Made by a program: the position numbers and the translations under genes. Shown here one piece after another: positions 1 to 7,380 of a stretch of 64,000 nt of DNA. Each line of letters starts with the position of its first letter. Position 1 is the stretch's first letter. The notes beneath the pieces are model-generated. The model worked only from the letters and a program-made list of their open reading frames with translations. It made no database searches and was not told the origin of the DNA. Location: positions 1 through 64,000 of the forward strand of contig NZ_RQGG01000028.1 in assembly GCF_004769665.1 (NCBI RefSeq), in the 5' to 3' direction. This stretch comes from Leptospira kemamanensis (GTDB lineage Bacteria > Spirochaetota > Leptospiria > Leptospirales > Leptospiraceae).

Positions 1-162
1 TCGCAACTTCAAGAAATTCGTTTGAGGGGTGCCAGTCAACCTCTCATTTTGTTGCACTTAATGGTTGAATCTGCTGAATCAAATATTACTAAAAAATCCT
101 ACTTACAATATTTAGGATTTGAAAAGAATAAAATATACAAAGCAGAGTGCTTGGACATTTGA
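1..162 (+). CDS. 3' end of an unidentified gene (partial)
   Basis: Frame 1 is open from the first base to a TGA at 160-162, giving the last 53 residues of a protein that begins outside the window. The tail is mixed charged and polar and ends in KAECLDI; no motif is recognisable, so no function is offered. The open frame could be chance, but it runs through AT-rich DNA and stops exactly where the GC-rich hairpin element begins, which is typical of a real gene end. Confidence 0.5.
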   Translation, partial: SQLQEIRLRGASQPLILLHLMVESAESNITKKSYLQYLGFEKNKIYKAECLDI

Positions 163-330
163 AACGTCGCATAACAGCAGCTACTCACTTCGCTTCGGCA
201 CTTACGGCCTCGCTTGGTCTGCGACACATTCCCCTCCTGGCACTCGCTTGCATGCGCAAGCTACGTGACCAGTCCCTAACGTCCCGCTGGGACTCAGGGT
301 CGGGAAACGTCGAATAGCCTAGTTCGTTAA
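161..330. repeat. GC-rich hairpin-rich intergenic element bounded by direct repeats
   Basis: This stretch is about 61% G+C over 181-300 by my count, far above the surrounding AT-rich DNA. It contains perfect small hairpins at 246-261 (GCTTGC/GCAAGC, 4-nt loop) and 281-293 (GTCCC/GGGAC), and a longer-range pairing of 166-171 with 220-225. A 15-base segment at 161-175 recurs at 304-318 with 13 matches, including the identical core GAAACGTCG. No convincing reading frame runs through it. It resembles a dispersed palindromic intergenic repeat; an integron attC-like origin was considered, but the core sites do not fit the consensus. Confidence 0.55.
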
Positions 331-352
331 TTGCAATTGGTCAGTGAATGCC

Positions 353-398
353 TCAGGACATGGGTAACACTTTTGTAGCAAGATATAGGTAACACTTT
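353..398 (+). repeat. Left terminal inverted repeat of the IS
   Basis: This 46-base end pairs with 1442-1487. The strongest parts are the outermost 12 bases and the innermost 10 bases. A second GTAACACTTT-like motif (362-374) lies inside the same end and matches 1441-1453 as a perfect 13-bp inverted repeat, so each end carries repeated transposase-binding-like motifs. Confidence 0.75.
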
Positions 399-444
399 CA
401 GGTTATTCGTCCCTTTAGATCACCTTTTTAGGAGGGCTTTAGGG

Positions 445-642
445 ATGCCTTGGAAGGAGTTTAATACCATTGATTTAAGATTTCAATTCGTTCTGGATTC
501 GTTACAGACAGGTGTCAATTTTACTCAGCTTTGTGCTCAGTATGGTATCTCCACTAAGTGTGGGTTTAAGTGGAAAGAAAGGTTTCTCAGAGAAGGGAAA
601 GAAGGACTTTTGGATAGAAAGAAGACCAACAAACGCTGGTAA
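445..642 (+). pseudogene. IS481-type transposase, N-terminal helix-turn-helix fragment
   Basis: The 65-residue frame begins MPWKEF and contains LCAQYGISTKCGFKWKERF, the helix-turn-helix typical of IS481-family transposases, followed by a GLLDR-type linker. It then stops after a Lys/Asn-rich segment. In intact family members the protein continues through a second DNA-binding region of several dozen residues before the catalytic core. That region is absent here and the catalytic core resumes 11 bases later in another frame. A deletion with frame loss is the simplest reading. An SD-like GGAGG precedes the ATG. Confidence 0.8.
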
Positions 643-653
643 AAAAAATCTCT

Positions 654-1469
654 ATGCCTGAGAAAGCTACTAGACCTAACCATGTTTGGACTGTTGACTT
701 CAAGGGATGGTGGTACACTCCTGAAAGAGAGAACGTTAATCCACTCACGGTAAGAGATGATTTCTCCAAATACATTCTCTCAATCAAGACTCTTAAGAAA
801 GGAGACATTGCTTCCGTTAAGGCTGAATTTACTAGGTTATTCTCTATCTACGGATTACCTGATGTCATTCGGTCCGACAATGGGCCTCCTTTCGCTTCTA
901 TGCAGTCTCTTTGGGGACTCACTAAACTTTCTGTTTGGTGGCTCTCTCTTGGCATCAAACTTGATCGAATTAAACCAGCAAAACCGTACCAGAATGGCGC
1001 TCATGAGCGCATGCATAGGGACATGGCTCGAGAATTACAACAGGAGATCGTTGGAAACATCACACTCTTCCAAAAACTCTTCGATAAGTGGAGAATCGAT
1101 TTTAACAGAAACAGACCTCATGAAGCTCTAGGAATGAAGACTCCTGAACAAGTCTACGTGAAGTCTGACAAACTATTCGATCCAAATGCTGATTTACTTA
1201 TCTCATATCCTTATGGATTCAAGCAAAGGCATGTGAACAACAGAGGTTACATCATTTACAATGGACATCTCATTATGGTTGGGAATCCATTTAACGGTTT
1301 TAATGTGAGCATCAAAAATGAAAACGATTCTGTTTCCATTTGGTTCGGTTCCAATAAGTTAGGACTCATCGATCATAATTTATTCTTGATCATTTCTGAT
1401 CCTAACTCATACAAAGTTCATAAACCAAGAAAGTTAACTAAAAAGTGTTACCCTTCATCTGATACCTAA
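654..1469 (+). pseudogene. IS481-type transposase, DDE catalytic fragment
   Basis: This 271-residue frame carries the integrase (rve) core. The first Asp is in HVWTVDFKGWW near residue 16, the second in VIRSDNGPPF near 79, and the Glu in AHERMHRDMARE near 117, so the catalytic triad is intact. The open frame extends a few codons upstream of the ATG but not into the N-terminal fragment, which lies in a different frame. The protein would lack most of its DNA-binding part and should be inactive alone, although it could still bind or poison a full-length relative. Confidence 0.8.
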
Positions 1470-1487
1470 CCGTTTCCCATGTCTTGA
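1442..1487 (-). repeat. Right terminal inverted repeat of the IS
   Basis: This is the reverse-complement partner of 353-398, starting inside the 3' end of the transposase frame and extending 18 bases beyond its stop. Outer and inner blocks match the left end, with a divergent stretch between them. Confidence 0.75.
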
Positions 1488-1505
1488 AGTCATACCTAAA
1501 AAATA

Positions 1506-1548
1506 TCCGTTTTTATGGAATCAAACAAGTCCGCTTTTAGGTAATCAA
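1506..1548. repeat. Two 19-bp imperfect direct repeats
   Basis: Bases 1506-1524 and 1530-1548 match at 16 of 19 positions (TCCGYTTTTAKGKAATCAA), 24 bases apart. They overlap a 9-bp inverted repeat, TACCTAAAA (1493-1501) with TTTTAGGTA (1535-1543). The rest of the 1490-1718 gap shows nothing else I can name. The tandem spacing of about two helical turns would suit a regulator bound upstream of the thioesterase gene, but an old IS relic is equally possible. Confidence 0.45.
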
Positions 1549-1718
1549 TCCATCCAACTTCTCATCCCAAATTCACCGCATTTCCCCCATCACTCGACCT
1601 TCAATTCAATTGTTTCAATTTACGATTTCAAACTATTTCGGGTCAAATTTGCAATCATGTCCTGATTCTTTGTTTGAATTTTTGTTTACCCAAATTGGAA
1701 AAACGAAATAAAGACCTC

Positions 1719-2552
1719 ATGACTCAAATTTATCATAAAACTTTAACTACGCGACACTTTGATTTGGATTGGAATCGTCATGTCACAAGTAGAACATATG
1801 AAAAATTTGCCTATGATGCAAGATGTGAAGTTTTAAGAGAATTAGGATTCCCTATGGAGCGAATGTTAAATGAAGGGATTTCACTTTCTCCAAACCAATC
1901 CTATGTCCGCTTTTTAAACCAACAATTTACAAATTCTGACATTACAGTAGAAACGCAAGTGTTCCAAATGTCCAATTCATCTTTGTTTTGGAAACAAACG
2001 CTCTTCGGTCAAGACGGGAAAAAAGCATGTGAAATGGAAAGTATTTCTACTTTGATACAAAAAGAGAAAATTGTTCCACTAACCTCTTTACCAAATCTGC
2101 AAGAAATGAACTTACATCAATTGACAATTCGTCCTATGCCTGTTCATCAAAATAAGATCGAACATGATTATTATATTCCTTATAGTGAAATGAATTGTTT
2201 TTGGATTTTACCGGCAGATGCTATTTGGAAAATTTTCGAAGAAGGACGATTTTTGTTTTTTAAAGAAATTGTAGATTTCCAATTGATTAAAGAAACCGAT
2301 TCTACAACTTTTTTTATGGGTGGTGAAATCAAAATCTATCATCAACCAAATCCTGGATCTAATGTAAAATTATACAGTTGGATAGAAAGTTTTGAGAAAA
2401 TCCGTTTTTACTTTCGCCAAGACATTATCGATGCAAATGGCACATTGATCGCCAGTATGAAAGACGAACAATTGTTTGTATCTCTTTTCAACTCTCGACC
2501 GAAACGAGCACCTGCTGCTTTTTTTGAAAAAATTGAAAGGTTTATCGAATGA
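1719..2552 (+). CDS. Acyl-CoA/acyl-ACP thioesterase-like protein (double hotdog)
   Basis: The protein (about 277 aa) has two hotdog-like halves. The first begins near residue 5 with the TRHFDLDWNRHVTSRTYEKF stretch, typical of 4HBT/acyl-ACP thioesterases (Asp then His-Val and an early helix). The second starts near residue 140 around the SEMNCFWILPADAIWKIFEE segment. It probably hydrolyses acyl-CoA or acyl-ACP thioesters in the cytoplasm. The frame could open at a TTG at 1674, but the ATG at 1719 starts exactly where the hotdog homology begins, so I chose it; neither start has a strong SD. It converges with the rsuA-like gene one base downstream. Substrate is not predictable. Confidence 0.75.
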   Translation: MTQIYHKTLTTRHFDLDWNRHVTSRTYEKFAYDARCEVLRELGFPMERMLNEGISLSPNQSYVRFLNQQFTNSDITVETQVFQMSNSSLFWKQTLFGQDGKKACEMESISTLIQKEKIVPLTSLPNLQEMNLHQLTIRPMPVHQNKIEHDYYIPYSEMNCFWILPADAIWKIFEEGRFLFFKEIVDFQLIKETDSTTFFMGGEIKIYHQPNPGSNVKLYSWIESFEKIRFYFRQDIIDANGTLIASMKDEQLFVSLFNSRPKRAPAAFFEKIERFIE

Positions 2553-2553
2553 A

Positions 2554-3273
2554 TTATTTTTTTTGTTTCAAAATCGTTTCTTCTTCTTGAGTTAACTCTC
2601 GGTAACTACCCAAAGATAAATTTGGATCCAAAACCAAATTACCCATTTTGACTCGTTTAAGATATAAAACTTCTTTTCCTAAACTCTGAAACATTCTTCG
2701 AATTTGTCTGTATTTTCCTTCTTTTAGCCAAACTGTGACAATCGTAGGTTCCACAGGTTTGGGAATAGCTAATCTAGCAGGCAATGTTTGGTATCCATCA
2801 TCCAAAAGAATTCCTTTTTCAAAACTTTGGATATCGTTCTCTGTTACTGGTTCGGAAATTTCTGCGTAGTATTCTTTCTCGACAAAGTGTTTAGGAGAAG
2901 TATAATAATGAGCAAGCGTACCATCTGTTGTAAATAATAACAATCCTTCCGTTTCCTTATCCAATCTTCCCACCGGAAACAAATTCATATTTCGATGCCT
3001 ATCCGATAAATAATCCATGACTGTTTTTTCTCTCGGATCTTCCGTCGCAGTGATGCAGTCTGGTGCCTTATTCATCATAAAATAATAAAACTCTTTTCGT
3101 TTTAAAATTTCATCGTAGTATTGAATTTCGTCATCTAAACTTACTTTAAAACCAGGGTCCTTTATGATTTGCCCATTTACCATAACAAGGCCTTGGTAAA
3201 TTTCTTTTTTCACGTCAGAACGTGTGCCGAGTCCATAATTTCCAAGGACTTTATCTAATCGATCTTTTGCCAT
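2554..3273 (-). CDS. rsuA: RsuA/RluB-family rRNA pseudouridine synthase
   Basis: The 239-residue protein begins with an S4 RNA-binding domain (residues 3-60, RLDKVLGNYGLGTRSDVKKE). A pseudouridine synthase domain follows with the catalytic motif VGRLDKETEGLLLFTTDG around residue 102, where the Asp attacks uridine. The later KYRQIRRMFQSLGKEV motif is also typical. Length and motifs fit RsuA, which modifies uridine 516 of 16S rRNA, but RluB/RluE cannot be excluded from sequence alone. It is divergent from the ABC transporter gene and convergent with the thioesterase gene. Confidence 0.85.
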   Translation of the reverse strand: MAKDRLDKVLGNYGLGTRSDVKKEIYQGLVMVNGQIIKDPGFKVSLDDEIQYYDEILKRKEFYYFMMNKAPDCITATEDPREKTVMDYLSDRHRNMNLFPVGRLDKETEGLLLFTTDGTLAHYYTSPKHFVEKEYYAEISEPVTENDIQSFEKGILLDDGYQTLPARLAIPKPVEPTIVTVWLKEGKYRQIRRMFQSLGKEVLYLKRVKMGNLVLDPNLSLGSYRELTQEEETILKQKK

Positions 3274-3388
3274 CTTTGTATTACATAGATCAAAGAATCT
3301 CCAATTCGAAAAGAGGAATTCGTAGGATTCTTTAGAAATAAATCAAAAAAAGCTACCGATTCGGAATCGGAAAAACAATCTAACCAAT

Positions 3389-5191
3389 ATGTTCGGAACT
3401 TTTAACCGTATCGTTCAATCTTCTAAAATCGCATTTCATCTTTCCTACAAAAGTTCAAAAAAACTGACAATACTGATCACTTTGTTAACCATTATCAATG
3501 GTTTATTCCCATCAACCCTCGTTTGGATTGGGAAACTAATCATTGATTCTATTCTAAATTCAAACATGATTCTTTCGAGTTGGCAGGATATTTTACATTC
3601 TGACACTGCAATTTATGTTTATTTAGAAGGGATCATCACCATCCTTTATTTTGGATCTCAAAAACTTTATTTTTTATGTACGACACTACTCAGAATCAAA
3701 CTTGGGCAAGAAGTAAATGAAAAGATTTTGTCGAAAGCGATCACTTTAGATCTCACTCAATTTGAAAACTCAGAAACCTATGACCAAATGACACAAGCAC
3801 GTTCGGAGGCATCTTCGAAACCACTTTCCATGGTAAATCGGTTTTTCACCATCACTCAATCTTCCATTACCATCATCAGTTTTTTTGGATTACTTGTGAA
3901 GTTATCACCACTAGCTTCTTTGATATTAATCATAGCGGCGATCCCTACTTTCATTGCAGAAACACGTTTTTCAAATCATAGTTTCCGATTGTTCCGCTGG
4001 AAAGCCAAAGAAACAAGAGAACAAGTTTATCTCGAAACTTTGATGGCAAGGGAAGATAATGCCAAAGAAATTTTATTATTCAACTTAGGGAAAGAGTTTT
4101 TAAATCGATATAAACTAAACTTTCAAAAGATTTATTCTGAAGACAAAAAGCTAACTATGAAAAAATCAGTTGTGAGTTTTTTTTTAGGACTCATCAGCCA
4201 ATTGGCGTTTTATGGAACCTACGTTTGGGTGATTAGCTTAGCATTGGAAAAAAAAATCACCTTAGGTGAAATGACGATGTATTTGGTAATTTTTAGACAA
4301 GGCCAAAGTACATTTGCCAATGCCCTTTCTGCGTTTGGTGGTATCTATGAAGACCATCTATATATTGAAAATTTAATGGAATTTCTGAATTTACCAATTT
4401 TACAAAAATTTGGTAAAATAAAATTTCAAAACAGAAAATCAGGAATTGTTTTTGATTCAGTTTCCTTTCAATACCCTGGATCCAAAACAGACTCTTTAAC
4501 CAACGTTAGTTTTGAGTTAGGTTCGGGAGATAAGATGGCAATCGTTGGTGAAAATGGTTCTGGAAAAACTACGTTAATCAAACTGCTAACTCGATTGTAT
4601 ACACCTACGACAGGTGCCATTTACTTAGATGGGATCAATTTAATTGATTGGGAGGAAGAAAGTTTACGAAAAAGGTTTGGGGTTATCTTTCAAAATTTCG
4701 TCCAATACCAATTTAAGGTTGGAGATAATATTGGAATGGGTGATGTCAATCAAGTCCAATCAGAAGAACAATGGATCGGTGCTGCTAAATTAGGCATGGC
4801 ACATGACTTTATCAATCGGTTGGACCTAAAATACCATACGCGTTTAGGAAAGTGGTTCCAAGATGGTAGAGAACTCTCTGGGGGACAATGGCAAAAAATT
4901 GCGCTTTCCAGAGCCTTTATGCGATCCGAAGCCGACATCCTGATACTGGATGAACCAACTTCCGCAATTGATGCGGAAGCAGAAATGAAAGTTTTTGAAC
5001 ATTTCCGCGAACACACACTTGGTAAAACTGTGATTTTAATTTCCCATCGTTTTTCGACGGTAAGGATGGCTGATAAAATTTTAGTTTTAGAACAAGGCAA
5101 AAAAACGGAATGGGGTGACCATGACAGTTTACTTGCGAAAAAAGGAAAATATGAAAAACTATTTCGATTGCAACAGGCTGGATATCAATAA
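3389..5191 (+). CDS. ABC exporter, fused membrane and ATPase domains
   Basis: The 600-residue half-transporter has an N-terminal six-helix exporter domain (about residues 15-320) and a C-terminal ATPase domain. Walker A is GENGSGKTT near 386, the signature LSGGQWQKIALSRA near 496, Walker B ILILDEPTSA near 516 and the switch His in ISHR near 552. All ATPase motifs look intact. It should act as a homodimer in the inner membrane; the exported substrate (lipid, drug or peptide) cannot be told. The next gene starts 56 bases downstream in the same direction, but nothing links them functionally. Confidence 0.9.
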   Translation: MFGTFNRIVQSSKIAFHLSYKSSKKLTILITLLTIINGLFPSTLVWIGKLIIDSILNSNMILSSWQDILHSDTAIYVYLEGIITILYFGSQKLYFLCTTLLRIKLGQEVNEKILSKAITLDLTQFENSETYDQMTQARSEASSKPLSMVNRFFTITQSSITIISFFGLLVKLSPLASLILIIAAIPTFIAETRFSNHSFRLFRWKAKETREQVYLETLMAREDNAKEILLFNLGKEFLNRYKLNFQKIYSEDKKLTMKKSVVSFFLGLISQLAFYGTYVWVISLALEKKITLGEMTMYLVIFRQGQSTFANALSAFGGIYEDHLYIENLMEFLNLPILQKFGKIKFQNRKSGIVFDSVSFQYPGSKTDSLTNVSFELGSGDKMAIVGENGSGKTTLIKLLTRLYTPTTGAIYLDGINLIDWEEESLRKRFGVIFQNFVQYQFKVGDNIGMGDVNQVQSEEQWIGAAKLGMAHDFINRLDLKYHTRLGKWFQDGRELSGGQWQKIALSRAFMRSEADILILDEPTSAIDAEAEMKVFEHFREHTLGKTVILISHRFSTVRMADKILVLEQGKKTEWGDHDSLLAKKGKYEKLFRLQQAGYQ

Positions 5192-5247
5192 GATTTAAGG
5201 CGACTCCGATACTATCACTAGGTCTAATTCCAAAGGTTGGTTAGAAA

Positions 5248-6372
5248 ATGGATGATAAATATTCAAATTTGGGGATGCGAAAACTAAAAGAACTCATTGA
5301 TTCCTTTGGAGAACGTTCTAAAGAAATTGGTTCCGTTGCGTCTTCCATCCAACAAGTTGCAAAACAAACCAACTTACTAGCGTTAAATGCATCTATCGAA
5401 GCAGCAAGAGCCGGGGAACATGGCCGCGGTTTTGAAATTGTTGCCAATGAAGTCACGAAACTATCATTTCAAACTTCCGAAGCTACCAAAAAAATTTCCG
5501 AAATTTTATCACGTATCAATTTAGAAAATTCAGAAGCCAACGCAGATGTTTTGGAGATGGGAAAACAATCCATCATCGAATATGCAGAATTGTGGACAAA
5601 TAATATAGCCAAAGAACTCGAATCCAAGTTTTATATCATGGCTACTTCTTTATATGGATTAAAGTTTTTAATTCAAAGTTTGGTTCATGCCAATATTGGG
5701 ATGAAACGAGAACATTTACTTCTAATTTTACAAGAATATTTGATTCAAAACGAACAACAGTTAGCATATGCTATCTGTTGCGAACCAAATGTGATTGATG
5801 AAAAGGATTTAGAATACGCAAACAAAGAAGGACATGATCCTAAAGGTAGATTTGTTCCTTACTGCCATAGACATACGGGACGTATCTCAATCGAACCTCT
5901 CCAAGGATACGATGTACCAGGTGAAAATGAATGGTATATCCTACCTCGTGATTTGGGCGAAGATGTGATGATGGAACCTTATGATTATCCAATCGAAGGA
6001 AAAACTGTGAAGATGACAAGCCTCATGACCAATTTATTTCTGCATTCCCATTTTGCAGGAATCCTTGGTGCTGACTTTTCATTAGAACAACTACAAAAAG
6101 AATTATCACCAAAAAGACTGTTCGGATTCGGTAAAACATCTCTTGTCACTTACGAAGGAAATTACGCATCAAATCCCGAGATCGAAAAATTAGGAACACA
6201 TGTGGAGTCCCTTCCTCCCGATGCACTACTTGCCATCCAACGGGGAGAAAGTTTTTCTGAACTCGATGCCAATCAAAATGTCCGTATACTAAAACCTGTA
6301 CGAATTGGGCAAAGCAAACGTCCTTGGAGCATTTTGGTCGAATTTAATATTATTTCCGTTTTGAAAAAGTAA
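5248..6372 (+). CDS. Soluble chemotaxis-like protein with C-terminal Cache sensor
   Basis: The 374-residue protein has no signal peptide or membrane helix. Residues about 10-100 are a shortened methyl-accepting chemotaxis signalling hairpin with the conserved tip [20 protein letters not shown]. Residues about 120-374 look like a Cache/PDC sensor, including GRFVPYCHRHTGRIS and a GYDVPGENEWYILPR stretch. Normally Cache domains are extracytoplasmic and N-terminal to the signalling domain; here the order is reversed and everything is cytoplasmic. The signalling hairpin is much shorter than in full receptors. It probably senses a small intracellular molecule and feeds a CheA/CheW array or another partner. 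It is followed by two small coiled-coil genes in the same direction. Confidence 0.8.
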   Translation: MDDKYSNLGMRKLKELIDSFGERSKEIGSVASSIQQVAKQTNLLALNASIEAARAGEHGRGFEIVANEVTKLSFQTSEATKKISEILSRINLENSEANADVLEMGKQSIIEYAELWTNNIAKELESKFYIMATSLYGLKFLIQSLVHANIGMKREHLLLILQEYLIQNEQQLAYAICCEPNVIDEKDLEYANKEGHDPKGRFVPYCHRHTGRISIEPLQGYDVPGENEWYILPRDLGEDVMMEPYDYPIEGKTVKMTSLMTNLFLHSHFAGILGADFSLEQLQKELSPKRLFGFGKTSLVTYEGNYASNPEIEKLGTHVESLPPDALLAIQRGESFSELDANQNVRILKPVRIGQSKRPWSILVEFNIISVLKK

Positions 6373-6387
6373 TCCGTCTAATATCAG

Positions 6388-6645
6388 ATGGAAGAATCAA
6401 GAGAAGAAAACCTAGAGTCCCAAATCATCACTTTGTACAAAGAGAAAGAAGAATTAGAATTAGCCCTTGGCACATCTGATACGGATACGATCTTAAAGGA
6501 ATTTGAGAATTTGGGAAAGGAATTATCCAGGTATTATTCTTTCAAAGAAAACTATAGAAAAGTAGATACTAATTTAATTCACATTGAATCCATTCGTTCC
6601 GCCTATATCCCCAAACATAGATTCGAAAACAAATCAATTCGGTAG
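6388..6645 (+). CDS. Small coiled-coil protein, unknown
   Basis: I do not recognise this 85-residue protein. It is acidic and helical. Residues 10-55 (SQIITLYKEKEELELALG, then SDTDTILKEFENLGKELSRY) have the same layout as the C-terminal part of the next protein: an LY-x2-K-E pair, an L-x-L segment, a D/S-D turn, then a second helix with N-x6-L. It follows the Cache protein by 15 bases and precedes the next gene by 8 bases, so the three are probably co-transcribed. The shared segment suggests a common partner or heterodimerisation. Confidence 0.6.
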   Translation: MEESREENLESQIITLYKEKEELELALGTSDTDTILKEFENLGKELSRYYSFKENYRKVDTNLIHIESIRSAYIPKHRFENKSIR

Positions 6646-6653
6646 GGAACAGT

Positions 6654-7334
6654 ATGGAATTACGTATCATCAAAGATAAATTAACAAATCAATCCTTTTT
6701 ACGTTCTGTTTCTGAGAATTTAGATGATTGGATGGTAGGGTTCCATCAAAATCTGGAACAGAAGGAAAAAATTCAATTCTGGTTTGATTCTGTCATCCAT
6801 CAATTCATTCATATATTGGATGATGTAGAGGAAAAAGAAGAATTAAGTGTGCTTCTTTTTTCAAAATACGTAGAACTAAAATGTTATTGGAAACAATTGA
6901 ATACACAAATCCAATACCAAAATTTTAATCGGGGGGAAGCAGAACCCGATTTGATCATCAAAGCATCCCTTACTACCTATATCCTCATTGCCTTAGAACC
7001 AATGATTCATGAGGAAGATTTATCGGAGATCCAAGAATTTTTAACAAAACCAATTCGAGAATTGATGATCGAAGAATCTACCGAGGAAACGAATCAAAAT
7101 CAATCAGATGACACACAACATTATTTATTAAAACAACAGTTAGAAGCGTTATATTATGACAAAGAGAAGTTACTTCTCCATTTGAATTGTAACGATGTGA
7201 GTGATGTCATAGAGGTCATACAAAACATGCGAGAGCAAGTGGAAAACCTTAGATTAGAAATGGAAGATTCCTGCATTTTGGATGGATCCATCCATTTTAC
7301 TGGAAAACGGAAGATCCGAATTCAGAAAATCTAA
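6654..7334 (+). CDS. Helical protein sharing its C-terminal motif with the preceding gene
   Basis: I do not recognise this 226-residue protein. Residues 1-140 form a mostly helical, acidic domain with no Cys cluster or catalytic motif. An Asn/Gln/Asp linker (about 140-155) leads to a C-terminal segment (about 158-205) that resembles the 85-residue protein just upstream: LKQQLEALYYDKEKLLLHL, then NDVSDVIEVIQNMREQVENL. No membrane segment or signal peptide is visible. Its position behind a chemotaxis-like sensor hints at a signalling accessory role, which is inference only. Confidence 0.6.
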   Translation: MELRIIKDKLTNQSFLRSVSENLDDWMVGFHQNLEQKEKIQFWFDSVIHQFIHILDDVEEKEELSVLLFSKYVELKCYWKQLNTQIQYQNFNRGEAEPDLIIKASLTTYILIALEPMIHEEDLSEIQEFLTKPIRELMIEESTEETNQNQSDDTQHYLLKQQLEALYYDKEKLLLHLNCNDVSDVIEVIQNMREQVENLRLEMEDSCILDGSIHFTGKRKIRIQKI

Positions 7335-7380
7335 TCCCAAAGAGAGTTGCTTAGCCAAATGTTCCTAAAATCCTGGTTTT

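Larger units (their letters stand above)
353..1487 (+). mobile_element. IS481-family insertion sequence, internally deleted
   Basis: The element is defined by matching ends. The 46 bases at 353-398 and the reverse complement of 1442-1487 align without gaps at about 33 of 46 positions. The outer block (TCARGACATGGG) and the inner block (GTAACACTTT, identical) are best conserved. Between them lie two reading frames that together look like one IS481-type transposase with its middle missing. I could not find a convincing target-site duplication, so the exact outer edge is uncertain by a few bases. It inserted next to the hairpin-rich element, upstream of the thioesterase gene, and is probably not self-mobile. 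Confidence 0.8.

Noticed and set aside
241..256. A TGGCAC...TTGCA sequence inside the hairpin element that resembles a sigma-54 promoter
   Set aside because: The GG and GC dinucleotides are one base too close, and no gene starts at a fitting distance.
161..330. An integron attC site
   Set aside because: The GC-rich element lacks the GTTRRRY/RYYYAAC core pair and the overall complementarity of the ends; no integrase is in the window.
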